A DNA stretch of 64,000 nucleotides, from assembly GCA_020442385.1 (NCBI GenBank), contig JAGRKE010000002.1, forward strand, positions 310,001 to 374,000, written 5' to 3'. This document shows positions 36,662 through 45,137 of the stretch, piece by piece. The notes under the pieces are model-generated. The model searched no databases. It was not told the DNA's origin and worked only from the letters and a program-made list of their open reading frames with translations. The position numbers and the translations under genes are program-made. This stretch comes from Alphaproteobacteria bacterium (GTDB lineage Bacteria; Pseudomonadota; Alphaproteobacteria; Micavibrionales; Micavibrionaceae). How positions within the stretch are numbered: position 1 is the first letter of the stretch; every line of letters begins with the position of its first letter.

Positions 36662-37213
36662 CTATAAAAACCCGTCATGGGTTTTTAGGAATTCAATTTC
36701 TTCTTCCGTGCTTTCGCGCCCCAGAATCTTGTTTCGGTGTGGAAAACGCCCGAAGAGCTCAATGGGCTTGTAATGGCGCTGCGCATAGATGTGCCCCGTC
36801 AGATTTTCATCTTTCATGGTGCCATACAGCTCTACCGAGCGTTTCTGATCTTCCAGCTTTTCGCTATGCTGAAATGGAATATAGAGAAAACCGCGCTTAA
36901 CTACATCCAGAACCTGATCAAATCCCTTATGAAGCGCCTGCTTGGCAATCAGCAACGCCTTTTCATCTGAGGCAAAAGCCTGCGGCGTGCCGCGAAACAT
37001 ATGGCGGGGAAATTGATCAAGAAGAATAATCAGCGCCAAACAGCCATCAGCATCAATAGACCAGGAGTTACAAAGCCCGTCATCGGCCATTTCATAGGTC
37101 GCACCGAAACGGTCACGGATTTCATCATCCAGCTCTTTATGGCTTTGGAACCACAGCTGTGGCTCTGTCTCCTCAAACCAAAAATAAATGATTTCCTGCT
37201 TTGTATCGCGCAT
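36662..37213 (-). CDS. DUF924 family protein
   Basis: The 183-residue protein is DUF924, recognised by the opening IIYFWFEE, the LALIILLDQFPRHMFRGTPQAFASDEKAL block and the end FGRFPHRNKILGRESTEEEIEFL. The family is cytoplasmic, helical and related to TPR-like folds, with no established function. It lies between the start-less membrane ORF and the aldehyde dehydrogenase, all on the minus strand, so it may be the distal part of the petABC transcript. Confidence 0.9.
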   Translation of the reverse strand: MRDTKQEIIYFWFEETEPQLWFQSHKELDDEIRDRFGATYEMADDGLCNSWSIDADGCLALIILLDQFPRHMFRGTPQAFASDEKALLIAKQALHKGFDQVLDVVKRGFLYIPFQHSEKLEDQKRSVELYGTMKDENLTGHIYAQRHYKPIELFGRFPHRNKILGRESTEEEIEFLKTHDGFL

Positions 37214-37241
37214 CAGAAAACTTTCGTAAGAATAAAGGTCT

Positions 37242-37499
37242 TTAGTCCCCTTCAGTTAAAACCTTCTTGAGGCAAATCTCAACCCTGCGCAGCATGATTG
37301 TCAGAACGATCGAGGGAATAAAGGGAAAAATCAGTATAACCAAAAACATAGGACTGCGCAGCGCTTCAACAAAATTTTGGTCAAATTCACGCTGGTACAA
37401 AAAACCGAACAAAACAACGCCAAGCCCAAAAAATATAAAAGCAAAGACCTTATACAGCTTTGCTTTTATAAGCAGCTTTCTCGCTTCGATTTTATCGAT
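37242..37499 (-). CDS. Two-helix membrane ORF without a standard start codon, behind petC
   Basis: The frame that continues past the petC TAG stop is open for 95 codons and encodes a convincing small membrane protein: a basic amphipathic lead (DKIEARKLLIKAKLYK), a first helix (VFAFIFFGLGVVLFGFLY), a linker EFDQNFVEALRS, a second helix (MFLVILIFPFIPSIVLTIML), and a charged end EICLKKVLTEGD. No ATG, GTG or TTG lies upstream of the first helix; the only start candidates are GTC/ATC codons at 37502-37497, placed just after a strong GAGGGG motif. I list the ATC at 37499 as a tentative start. Readthrough of the petC stop, a non-canonical start or a base error are the alternatives. Confidence 0.5.
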   Translation of the reverse strand: MDKIEARKLLIKAKLYKVFAFIFFGLGVVLFGFLYQREFDQNFVEALRSPMFLVILIFPFIPSIVLTIMLRRVEICLKKVLTEGD

Positions 37500-37526
37500 G
37501 ACTCCCCCTCGTATCTCTACAAGATA

Positions 37527-38288
37527 CTAATGAACGTCAGACCAAATTTTCTTCTTAACGGAATACATGATTCCTGTGAAGACGAGAAGGAAAATCAAGA
37601 CAGAAATTCCCAAACGTTTGCGCGCCTCCAGATACGGATCAGCTGCCCAAACAAGGAAATTCACAACATCGTGCGCATATTGCTCAACGGTTTGTGGTGA
37701 ACCATCATCATAGGCAACCACACCATCAGACAGAGGCGGTGCCATCGCAATCACGTGGCCCGGCATATATTTGTTCCAGTTCTGGCCGGGCAGCAGCTCA
37801 TGGCCGTGCGGCGGCTCTTCATAGCCAGTCAAAATGCCAAATACATAGTTCGGGCCATCATGGCGGGCCTTTACGATCAAAGACAGATCAGGCGGCAACG
37901 CCCCATTATTCACAGCCTTAGCCGCATTCTCATTCGGATAGGGCGATACGAAATGATCACTCGGGCGCGCGGGACGGTCAAACATTTCTCCTTCATCATT
38001 CGGGCCATCTGTAACTGTATATTCCGCAGCGATATTCTTGACCTGGTCTTCCGTGTATCCCAGATCCACCAAATTGCGGTACGCCACACGCTTCATAGAG
38101 TGACAAGCCGAGCAAACCTCGCGGTAAACTTTCAATCCGCGCTGCATCGCCGCCTTATCAAATTGGCCGGTCATACCGTTAAAATGCCAGTGCTGATGCG
38201 GCGGATGCTCAACATCGCCGGAGGCCATCACCGGAACGCTGAATGCCATCAAACTCAAAACCATCAAAGATAAGATTGTTGTTTTCAT
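37527..38288 (-). CDS. petC: Cytochrome c1 of the bc1 complex
   Basis: The 253-residue precursor has a signal peptide (ending near VMA-SG), the haem c site CSACH (Cys59, Cys62, His63), the axial methionine Met182 in GHVIAMAPPLSDG, and a C-terminal membrane anchor (LGISVLIFLLVFTGIMYSV). It receives electrons from the Rieske protein and passes them to a soluble cytochrome c. It is the last gene of petABC, 19 bases after petB. The frame continues open beyond the TAG stop; see the separate entry. Confidence 0.97.
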   Translation of the reverse strand: MKTTILSLMVLSLMAFSVPVMASGDVEHPPHQHWHFNGMTGQFDKAAMQRGLKVYREVCSACHSMKRVAYRNLVDLGYTEDQVKNIAAEYTVTDGPNDEGEMFDRPARPSDHFVSPYPNENAAKAVNNGALPPDLSLIVKARHDGPNYVFGILTGYEEPPHGHELLPGQNWNKYMPGHVIAMAPPLSDGVVAYDDGSPQTVEQYAHDVVNFLVWAADPYLEARKRLGISVLIFLLVFTGIMYSVKKKIWSDVH

Positions 38289-38307
38289 GTCTGTGTTGTC
38301 TTTCCTC

Positions 38308-39582
38308 TTATCCTAAAACCGATTCATGAATACTTGCAGGCAAATCGCGCCCCTTCTCGTTTTTACTGAGCCAGGGCAAAATCACCAGGAAAAACCCATA
38401 GTAATAGGCCGTTCCCAAAAGCCCGAAAACACTAAGCGGAAGCGGGCCAAGTGTCGCGTCCGCGGGTTGTGAGCCTACATATCCAAGGAATACGAAAACC
38501 ACAACGAACAGCAGCAAAAATGTTCTAAACAGCGGGCGGTAGCGTGCCGAGCGAATCGGATGCGTATCCAGCCATGGCAGAAGGATCAGCAGTGCAATCG
38601 ATCCGAACATGGTCAAAACACCACCCAGCTTCGCCGAGATAATTGTAATGTCCGTGAATGGGATGCCGATATCAAAAGTAATCGCACGCAACATCGCATA
38701 GAAAGGCAGGAAGTACCATTCAGGCACGATGTGCGCCGGTGTCACCAGCGGATTAGCCGGGGTATAGTTATCAGGGTGGCCCAGATAATCCGGCGCATAG
38801 AACACGAACAGCGCGTATACGATGATAAAGACCAACAAACCGAATGTATCCTTCATGGTGTAATAAGGGTGGAACGGCAAGGTGTCTTTCTTCGTCTTCG
38901 GCTCAATACCCGCAGGGTTGTTTGAACCCGTTACGTGCAAAGCCCAAACATGCAGGAACACAACAGCAAAAATCACAAACGGCATCAGGTAATGCAGCGC
39001 AAAGAAGCGATTCAGCGTTGGATTATCAACCGAGAACCCGCCCCACAGCAAGGTCACAATTTTCTCACCCACCAAAGGAATGGCAGAAAACAGGTTGGTA
39101 ATAACCGTAGCGCCCCAATAGCTCATCTGCCCCCAAGGCAATACATAACCCATAAAGGCCGTCGCCATCATCAGCAGAAAGATAACAACACCGAGAATCC
39201 ACAAAAGCTCGCGCGGCTGCTTGTAAGAGCCATAATACATACCGCGGAACATATGAATAAAAACCGCGATAAAGAAGAATGAGGCGCCGTTCATATGAAT
39301 ATAACGAATAAGCCAGCCGCCATTCACATCGCGCATAATGCGCTCAACGCTGTCGAACGCCATGCCGACATTAGCCGTATAATGCATCGCCAGAACGATA
39401 CCGCTGACAATCATCGTCACCAGCATGAACATAGCAATCGCACCGAAATTCCAAAAATAATTGAAGTTTTTCGGTGTTGGGAATACGCCGTATTCCTTAT
39501 TCATCAGGGTAAAGACGGGAAGACGGGAATCTATCCACTCTACAACAGGATTATCAAATTTTTCGCGTGGTCCGCTGGCCAT
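38308..39582 (-). CDS. petB: Cytochrome b of the bc1 complex
   Basis: The 424-residue integral protein has eight membrane helices and the four haem-ligand histidines: the RYIHMNGAS and IHMFRGMYY pairs on helices B and D. The Qo-site motif PEWY lies in [15 protein letters not shown]. Bifurcated quinol oxidation takes place here. It starts 14 bases after petA and is followed by petC. Confidence 0.98.
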   Translation of the reverse strand: MASGPREKFDNPVVEWIDSRLPVFTLMNKEYGVFPTPKNFNYFWNFGAIAMFMLVTMIVSGIVLAMHYTANVGMAFDSVERIMRDVNGGWLIRYIHMNGASFFFIAVFIHMFRGMYYGSYKQPRELLWILGVVIFLLMMATAFMGYVLPWGQMSYWGATVITNLFSAIPLVGEKIVTLLWGGFSVDNPTLNRFFALHYLMPFVIFAVVFLHVWALHVTGSNNPAGIEPKTKKDTLPFHPYYTMKDTFGLLVFIIVYALFVFYAPDYLGHPDNYTPANPLVTPAHIVPEWYFLPFYAMLRAITFDIGIPFTDITIISAKLGGVLTMFGSIALLILLPWLDTHPIRSARYRPLFRTFLLLFVVVFVFLGYVGSQPADATLGPLPLSVFGLLGTAYYYGFFLVILPWLSKNEKGRDLPASIHESVLG

Positions 39583-39596
39583 ATCTTTTAAACCTC

Positions 39597-40139
39597 TTAT
39601 CCGATTTTTATCGATGTATCACTTGTAAACTCATAGGGTGGGACGGCCAAATTCTTAGGGGCCGGTCCCTTACGAATACGCCCGGATGTGTCATAGTGAG
39701 ATCCGTGACACGGGCAGAACCACCCGCCGAAATCACCACGTGGCTCTGTGTTTTTTTGCCCCACAGGCACACAACCAAGGTGCGTACAAATTCCGACTAG
39801 AACCAACCACTCAGGCTTTTCCACGCGGTCTTCGTCCGTTTGCTTATCACGCAGATCAGCCGTATCAACCTCACGCGCCTCTTCAATTTCCTCTTGTGTA
39901 CGGTGGCGAATAAAAACCGGCTTCCCGCGCCACATCACTGTAATCGACTGACCAATCTCCACCGGCGTTAAATCAACTTCCGTTGTTGAGAGTGCCAGCG
40001 TATCTTTCGCCGGATTGAGTGAATTGATAAAAGGCCAAGCCACCGCGCCCGCACCCACAGCGCCAAAAGCGCCTGCCGTGAGCTGAAGAAAATCGCGTCG
40101 TGTCTCGCCGTCTTGATTGTTTTTGGTTTTTGCTGCCAT
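39597..40139 (-). CDS. petA: Rieske iron-sulfur subunit of the bc1 complex
   Basis: The 180-residue protein carries a twin-arginine signal ([18 protein letters not shown]) that also serves as the membrane anchor. The [2Fe-2S] ligands are Cys118 and His120 (CTHLGC, with Cys123 in the disulfide) and Cys142 and His145 (CPCHGSHYD, with Cys144 in the disulfide). It is the first gene of petABC. The divergent trmL-hemF pair starts 144 bases away, an arrangement conserved in alphaproteobacteria. Confidence 0.98.
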   Translation of the reverse strand: MAAKTKNNQDGETRRDFLQLTAGAFGAVGAGAVAWPFINSLNPAKDTLALSTTEVDLTPVEIGQSITVMWRGKPVFIRHRTQEEIEEAREVDTADLRDKQTDEDRVEKPEWLVLVGICTHLGCVPVGQKNTEPRGDFGGWFCPCHGSHYDTSGRIRKGPAPKNLAVPPYEFTSDTSIKIG

Positions 40140-40282
40140 CTCTCGTGCTTATCTCTAATTTGAAAAATATATTGCGAAAAGACTTTTACTTCTCTCTTTA
40201 TAAATGATCAAGCCTTCTATATCTACTCTTGAGATGGAAATATGGTTTTTTCCACAAAGATAGAGAGCTCGATCGAACCATT

Positions 40283-40741
40283 ATGCTAAATATAGCCATG
40301 TACCAGCCTGATATTCCTCAAAATGTTGGGGCCATGATCCGCCTGTGCGCATGCACGGGTGTGGCCTTGGACATCATTGAGCCCTGCGGCTTCCCATGGA
40401 ACGAGAAAAGGATAAAGCAAAGCGCGATGGATTACTTGACCTTGGTCAAGGTTTTGCGACATTCCTCATGGCAAAGCTTCACCCAAGTGAACAAAGACCG
40501 CAGAATTGTGCTCATGACCACAAAAACGGACACGCTCTACACGGATTTTGAGTTCCAGCCCGGAGATATCCTCCTCGCCGGACAAGAAAGCTCGGGTGTG
40601 CCCGATGAGGTTTATAACGCTGCCGATGCGCGCATCACTATTCCGATGCATGAAAGCGCGCGGTCTTTGAATATCGTCAATGCGAGCGCTATGATCCTCG
40701 GAGAAGCGCTCAGACAAACCAAATGGGTGAATGAAAAATGA
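40283..40741 (+). CDS. trmL: tRNA (cytidine/uridine-34 2'-O) methyltransferase TrmL
   Basis: TrmL methylates the ribose at the wobble position of leucine tRNAs. The 152-residue SPOUT protein begins [21 protein letters not shown] and has the knot motifs [13 protein letters not shown] and [18 protein letters not shown]. The frame is open from 40229, but ATG at 40283 gives the family start. It overlaps hemF by ATGA. The tRNA-Leu (CAA) of this window would be a natural substrate. Confidence 0.93.
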   Translation: MLNIAMYQPDIPQNVGAMIRLCACTGVALDIIEPCGFPWNEKRIKQSAMDYLTLVKVLRHSSWQSFTQVNKDRRIVLMTTKTDTLYTDFEFQPGDILLAGQESSGVPDEVYNAADARITIPMHESARSLNIVNASAMILGEALRQTKWVNEK

Positions 40742-41640
40742 ACACAGCAGAAAACATGACAATTGACTGGGATGATCGCAAAACACAAGCCGCAGCATGG
40801 TTTAAAGATATCCGCAACCAGATTTGCGCCGAATTTGAAGCGCTGGAAGATGAACTTTCCGGCGGCCCTAAAACGGACATGGCGCCGGGGCGTTTTGAGC
40901 GCACCCCTTGGGAGCGCCCCAATTCCGGCCAGCCCAATGAATCAGGTAGCATCTTAAGCGGCGGCGGTGAAATGTCCGTGATGCGCGGGCGTGTCTTCGA
41001 AAAAGTCGGTGTTAATTTTTCTGAAGTTTACGGAACCTTCAGCCCCGAATTCGCCAAACAAATTCCCGGTGCGGATGAAAGCGGCGGACAGTTCTGGGCG
41101 TCCGGCGTTTCGTTGGTTGCGCATATGCAATCCCCGCTCGTTCCCGCCGTTCATATGAACACGCGCATGATCGTCACATCCAAGAGCTGGTTTGGCGGCG
41201 GCGCAGATTTGACGCCGATGTATCCAAACGAGCAAGACAGTGCCGAATTCCACGCTGCTTTTAAAGAATGCTGTGAGCGCCATGACAAAGACTATCCGGC
41301 GCTCAAAAAATGGTGTGATGAGTATTTCTTCTTGCCGCACCGTAACGAACCGCGCGGTATTGGCGGTATTTTCTATGACTATATGGAAGACGGTTGGGAG
41401 GGTGATTTTGCCTTCACCCAAGATGTCGGTAAAACCTTCAACACCATCTACCCCGCCCTTGTCCGCAAATCTATGAATGAGGGCTGGAGCGAGGAACAGC
41501 GTGAACATCAGCTGATCAAGCGGGGCCGCTATGTCGAATTTAATTTGATTTATGACCGCGGCACGACCTTCGGCCTAAAGACGGGCGGCAACACCGAAGC
41601 CATCTTAATGTCCATGCCCCCGGAAGTTAAGTGGCCTTAA
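40738..41640 (+). CDS. hemF: Oxygen-dependent coproporphyrinogen III oxidase
   Basis: HemF converts coproporphyrinogen III to protoporphyrinogen IX with O2. The 300-residue protein has [34 protein letters not shown] with its conserved His and Met, [13 protein letters not shown] and the [18 protein letters not shown] block, all diagnostic. It is coupled to trmL and converges on cca with a 14-base overlap. It points to an aerobic lifestyle, in line with the bc1 complex next door. Confidence 0.97.
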   Translation: MNTAENMTIDWDDRKTQAAAWFKDIRNQICAEFEALEDELSGGPKTDMAPGRFERTPWERPNSGQPNESGSILSGGGEMSVMRGRVFEKVGVNFSEVYGTFSPEFAKQIPGADESGGQFWASGVSLVAHMQSPLVPAVHMNTRMIVTSKSWFGGGADLTPMYPNEQDSAEFHAAFKECCERHDKDYPALKKWCDEYFFLPHRNEPRGIGGIFYDYMEDGWEGDFAFTQDVGKTFNTIYPALVRKSMNEGWSEEQREHQLIKRGRYVEFNLIYDRGTTFGLKTGGNTEAILMSMPPEVKWP

Positions 41641-42811
41641 ACCCGGCGGCGATCCAATCCTCTTCCCGGCGCGTCAGCTCCTCCCCCAGGGCGGGGCCGC
41701 GCTCGAACCCTTCTTTGATCAAATCATCGCCACTCACGGGAAAGTTTGGAATATCCCATTTTTGGATGATCTCCAGCGCCGCGGGTGCGTCATTATTCAT
41801 CACCCGGTCATTGGCCAGCTCAATCATTAAGGCTTGCGCGGTTGGCACGCGACCATATTTGTAAACGGCCACCTTTACCGCATGCTCTTCGGACAGATTT
41901 GGCAGCTTTAAAACCTGATCTATCGCTTCAATATCTTTAACGAAAACTTTCGGAAATAATAAAAATTTGGCCGTAGCCTTTATATTTTCCAAAGACAAAC
42001 CAGCCAGCGCAAACAGCCGCGATGCGACAAAGCCCAGCCCATATCGGTTTTGAAATGTGCACACATCGCGCAAGAAATCAGAACTGTAGTCTTCAAAATG
42101 CAGCGCCGATAAAATGCCGTTTTCAAACATAATGTCCAAAACGCTCTGAGGTTGATCGGCTGATAGAATTTTTAAAAATTCCTGCGTGATGCGCTCCTTG
42201 GAAAGCGTTTCAATTTTATCCGCTCCCGCAGTGCACGCCTTCAGCGCAGCCTTATCCATTTCACCCTGTCCGTAAAAGGCGTGGAAGCGGAAGAAACGCA
42301 ATATACGCAAATAATCCTCAGCGATGCGCTGGGCCGGCTCCCCAACAAAGATAATTTTGCGCGCCTGCAAATCCGCAAGCCCCTTGCCTGTCGGGTCGTA
42401 GATATTTCCATCCATATCCGCGAGCAGCGTATTCATCGTAAAGTCCCTGCGCTGCGCATCCTCTGCCCAATCATCCGTATAGGCAACCACGGCGCGCCGC
42501 CCATCTGTCTGAACATCTTTGCGCAAGGTCGTAATTTCAAATGCTTTTGCATTCGTCACGGCCGTCACTGTGCCGTGATCAATACCCGTAGGCACAACCT
42601 TAATCCCCGCCGCCTCCAACTTTTGCGTGACCTCTTCAGGCGTCCAAGTGGTTGCGATATCAATATCGCCCACCTCTTCATCCAAAAGCGCATTGCGCAC
42701 ACATCCGCCAACAAAGCGCGCCTGCGCCGCCCCGCCCAATGCGTCCATAACCGCGCGCACCTCTTGGGTGCTCATCCAGTCTTGCTGCTCTATCGTTTGT
42801 GCCGGTTTCAT
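41627..42811 (-). CDS. cca: CCA tRNA nucleotidyltransferase
   Basis: The enzyme adds or repairs the 3' CCA of tRNAs. The 394-residue class II protein has the nucleotidyltransferase motif [19 protein letters not shown] with Asp49 and Asp51 as metal ligands, then the motif [26 protein letters not shown] and the [14 protein letters not shown] motif. It starts with an ATGA overlap from DUF1285, a pairing seen throughout alphaproteobacteria. Both tRNAs in the window already encode CCA, so this enzyme would serve repair. Confidence 0.95.
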   Translation of the reverse strand: MKPAQTIEQQDWMSTQEVRAVMDALGGAAQARFVGGCVRNALLDEEVGDIDIATTWTPEEVTQKLEAAGIKVVPTGIDHGTVTAVTNAKAFEITTLRKDVQTDGRRAVVAYTDDWAEDAQRRDFTMNTLLADMDGNIYDPTGKGLADLQARKIIFVGEPAQRIAEDYLRILRFFRFHAFYGQGEMDKAALKACTAGADKIETLSKERITQEFLKILSADQPQSVLDIMFENGILSALHFEDYSSDFLRDVCTFQNRYGLGFVASRLFALAGLSLENIKATAKFLLFPKVFVKDIEAIDQVLKLPNLSEEHAVKVAVYKYGRVPTAQALMIELANDRVMNNDAPAALEIIQKWDIPNFPVSGDDLIKEGFERGPALGEELTRREEDWIAAGFKAT

Positions 42812-43224
42812 GCCTCACCTAACGGAAAACTATTTTCACCCAGCTGAATGGCGGTGCCGAATTCCTCAACCATATTATAAAGCACAGCGCGCCCAATGCG
42901 CGCATATAATCCGCCGCGCACCTCAACATAGGGTATCCCGCCGCGCAACTCCCAACGCGCCCCATCCTTCAAATCAACATACTCATCCATATTGGTCCGC
43001 AGCTTTGTGCCCTCATAACCAACAATCACAAAGGGAACATCCTCCACCTGCACCGGATATTTCTCAAACGGTGTCTTCAGCCAGTAATTCCCATCCTCAT
43101 CCACGCTCAGCGCCCGGTCGGAAAACAACTTGGCCAAACGCTCGCGCTTGATCGGCGCGCCCTCGTGATACCACGTACCATCGCGTAAAATTTTAAAATC
43201 TACCTTTTGATCTTTGCTTACCAT
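42808..43224 (-). CDS. DUF1285 family protein
   Basis: The 138-residue protein matches DUF1285: KVDFKILRDGTWYHEGAPIKRERLAKLFSDRAL, the EDGNYWLKTPFEKYPVQVEDVPF block and a final LYARIGRAVLYNMVEE. ATG at 43224 is preferred to TTG at 43227. It overlaps cca (ATGA) and is divergent from moxR over about 50 bases, which must hold the promoters of both operons. Function unknown. Confidence 0.88.
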   Translation of the reverse strand: MVSKDQKVDFKILRDGTWYHEGAPIKRERLAKLFSDRALSVDEDGNYWLKTPFEKYPVQVEDVPFVIVGYEGTKLRTNMDEYVDLKDGARWELRGGIPYVEVRGGLYARIGRAVLYNMVEEFGTAIQLGENSFPLGEA

Positions 43225-43275
43225 CAAACTAGGTTAGTATAGATCGCCGCCAACGCAAATAAGGAGTTTTAAAGG

Positions 43276-44262
43276 GTGACCCAAGCCGCAAAGAATATCG
43301 AACAGCGTTTTCAGGACGCCTCTGCAAAACTCGCCCGCGCCAAGAGTGAAATCGGCAAGGTTATTTTCGGCCAAGACAGCGTGGTTGACAAAACCCTGAT
43401 CTCCATGATCTCCGGCGGACACGTCCTGTTGATCGGCGTTCCGGGCTTGGCGAAAACTCTACTGGTTGAAACCACGGCCACAGTGCTGGGCCTAAATTCC
43501 AGCCGCATTCAATGTACACCCGATTTGATGCCCGCCGATGTTCTGGGCTCGGAGGTTTTAGAAGAAGACGGCAAGGGCAAGCGATCCTTCCGCTTTATCC
43601 AAGGCCCGGTCTTTACGCAATTTCTCATGGCTGATGAAATTAACCGCGCCAGCCCGCGCACACAAAGCGCCCTTCTGCAAGCCATGCAGGAAAAGGCCGT
43701 CTCTGTTAACAGTAAGGATCACGCGCTTCCAAAGCCTTTTCACGTTTTGGCCACACAAAACCCGCTGGAGCAAGAGGGCACATACCCCCTGCCCGAAGCG
43801 CAGCTAGACCGATTCCTCATGCAAATCGATGTTGATTACCCGGATGAAAATTCCGAGCGGAAAATCCTGCTGGCCACCACCGGCAATGATCAGGCGGATA
43901 TTAAAAGTGTTCTCAAAGACAAAGAGCTGATTGAGATTCAAACTCTCGTGCGCGATATGCCCATTGGTGAGGATGTCGTTGATGCCATCCTCAAGCTCGT
44001 GCGCAATGCGCGCCCAGGCGATGACGCACCGGCGGTTGTGAATGATTACGTGACATGGGCGCCCGGCCCGCGCGGGTCTCAAGCGCTTATGCTCGCTGTG
44101 CGGGCCAAAGCTCTGTTGGAGGGACGCGAATCCCCATCCATTGATGATGTTGTTGATCTGGCCGAGCCGGTTTTAAAACACCGCATGGCCCTGAACTACA
44201 AAGCCCGCGCCGCCAATATCGGCCTAAAGGATGTGATAAGCGCCCTGACCAAAGATCTATAG
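43276..44262 (+). CDS. MoxR-family AAA+ ATPase
   Basis: The 328-residue chaperone-like ATPase has Walker A IGVPGLAKT (about residues 53-61), the Walker B/sensor block FLMADEINRASPRTQSALLQAM, and an ATQNPLEQEGTYPLPEAQLDRF sensor 1 motif. MoxR proteins remodel or insert cofactors into partner VWA proteins. Start is GTG at 43276 with AAGGAG nine bases upstream. It is the first gene of a four-gene operon whose members overlap or nearly touch. Confidence 0.93.
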   Translation: MTQAAKNIEQRFQDASAKLARAKSEIGKVIFGQDSVVDKTLISMISGGHVLLIGVPGLAKTLLVETTATVLGLNSSRIQCTPDLMPADVLGSEVLEEDGKGKRSFRFIQGPVFTQFLMADEINRASPRTQSALLQAMQEKAVSVNSKDHALPKPFHVLATQNPLEQEGTYPLPEAQLDRFLMQIDVDYPDENSERKILLATTGNDQADIKSVLKDKELIEIQTLVRDMPIGEDVVDAILKLVRNARPGDDAPAVVNDYVTWAPGPRGSQALMLAVRAKALLEGRESPSIDDVVDLAEPVLKHRMALNYKARAANIGLKDVISALTKDL

Positions 44263-44264
44263 AG

Positions 44265-45137
44265 ATGCCTGCTTTTTTGCAAAACGCCCTTAATCTCAGA
44301 ACCCGTGCACAAAGCGCGGCCTCTGACATACAAAGCCTTATGCTCACCGCGCAAAAGGCTGCCGACAGCGCTATGCATGGAGAGCGGGCGCAGCGCAAAG
44401 CCGGATCGGGCGAGAAATTCTGGCAGTTCCGTGAATATGTGCAAGGCGACCGCCCACAAGATATTGATTGGCGGCAAAGCGCGAAAACGCAGCGCATCTA
44501 TATCCGGCAAAAAGAATGGCAGAGCACACAAAACACCTTGCTGTGGTGCAGCCACAGCCCGCGCATGGATTTCACATCCGGCAGTTGGGACAGCAAGCAG
44601 GGAAGTGCAAACATAATCACCATGGCACTGACCATTCTGATCGCCCGCGCGCATGAAAAGGTGGGGCTTCTTAATCATGCGCAGGCCGGACGCTCGGAAA
44701 AAACGCTGGAAAGCATTGCCAATATTTTATGCGGTAAAAACAGCGCCGGCACCCTTCCCTCACTGACGCGCCCAATCCCAAAAGACAGCGCGGTTATTCT
44801 GGTCAGCGATTTTCTCGATGAAATTGAAGAGATCAAAACACAACTCGCCACCATCGCCGAACAAAGCGATAATGTTGTCATTATCCAGACCCTCGATCCA
44901 GCGGAGCTGTCTTTGCCTTACGAGGGCCGCGTGGTGTTTGAGGGAGTTCATGAAAGCGATCAAGAAACCGTGCAGAATGTCGCCTCGATCCGCGCGCAAT
45001 ATCAAACAAAAATAACCGCGCATATCGAGGCGCTCAAAACACTGTGCGTCAATTACGGTTGGCACTACCTCCTGCATAAAACCGATGAGGCCGTAAGTGC
45101 GCCCATTGCCGCGCTCTGGCAGGAGATGCAATCATGA
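44265..45137 (+). CDS. DUF58 domain protein
   Basis: The 290-residue protein has the diagnostic DUF58 motif FREYVQGDRPQDIDWRQSAK (about residues 55-74), with a VWA-like core following (SAVILVSDFLDEIEEIKTQL). No membrane helix is present. DUF58 proteins pair with MoxR ATPases in envelope or stress systems. It starts two bases after the moxR stop and overlaps the next gene by ATGA. Confidence 0.9.
   Translation: MPAFLQNALNLRTRAQSAASDIQSLMLTAQKAADSAMHGERAQRKAGSGEKFWQFREYVQGDRPQDIDWRQSAKTQRIYIRQKEWQSTQNTLLWCSHSPRMDFTSGSWDSKQGSANIITMALTILIARAHEKVGLLNHAQAGRSEKTLESIANILCGKNSAGTLPSLTRPIPKDSAVILVSDFLDEIEEIKTQLATIAEQSDNVVIIQTLDPAELSLPYEGRVVFEGVHESDQETVQNVASIRAQYQTKITAHIEALKTLCVNYGWHYLLHKTDEAVSAPIAALWQEMQS

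Noticed and set aside
37267..37530. Plus-strand 87-codon frame behind petC
   Set aside because: The minus strand in the same place encodes a better protein with two clear membrane helices, and the plus frame has no ribosome binding site.
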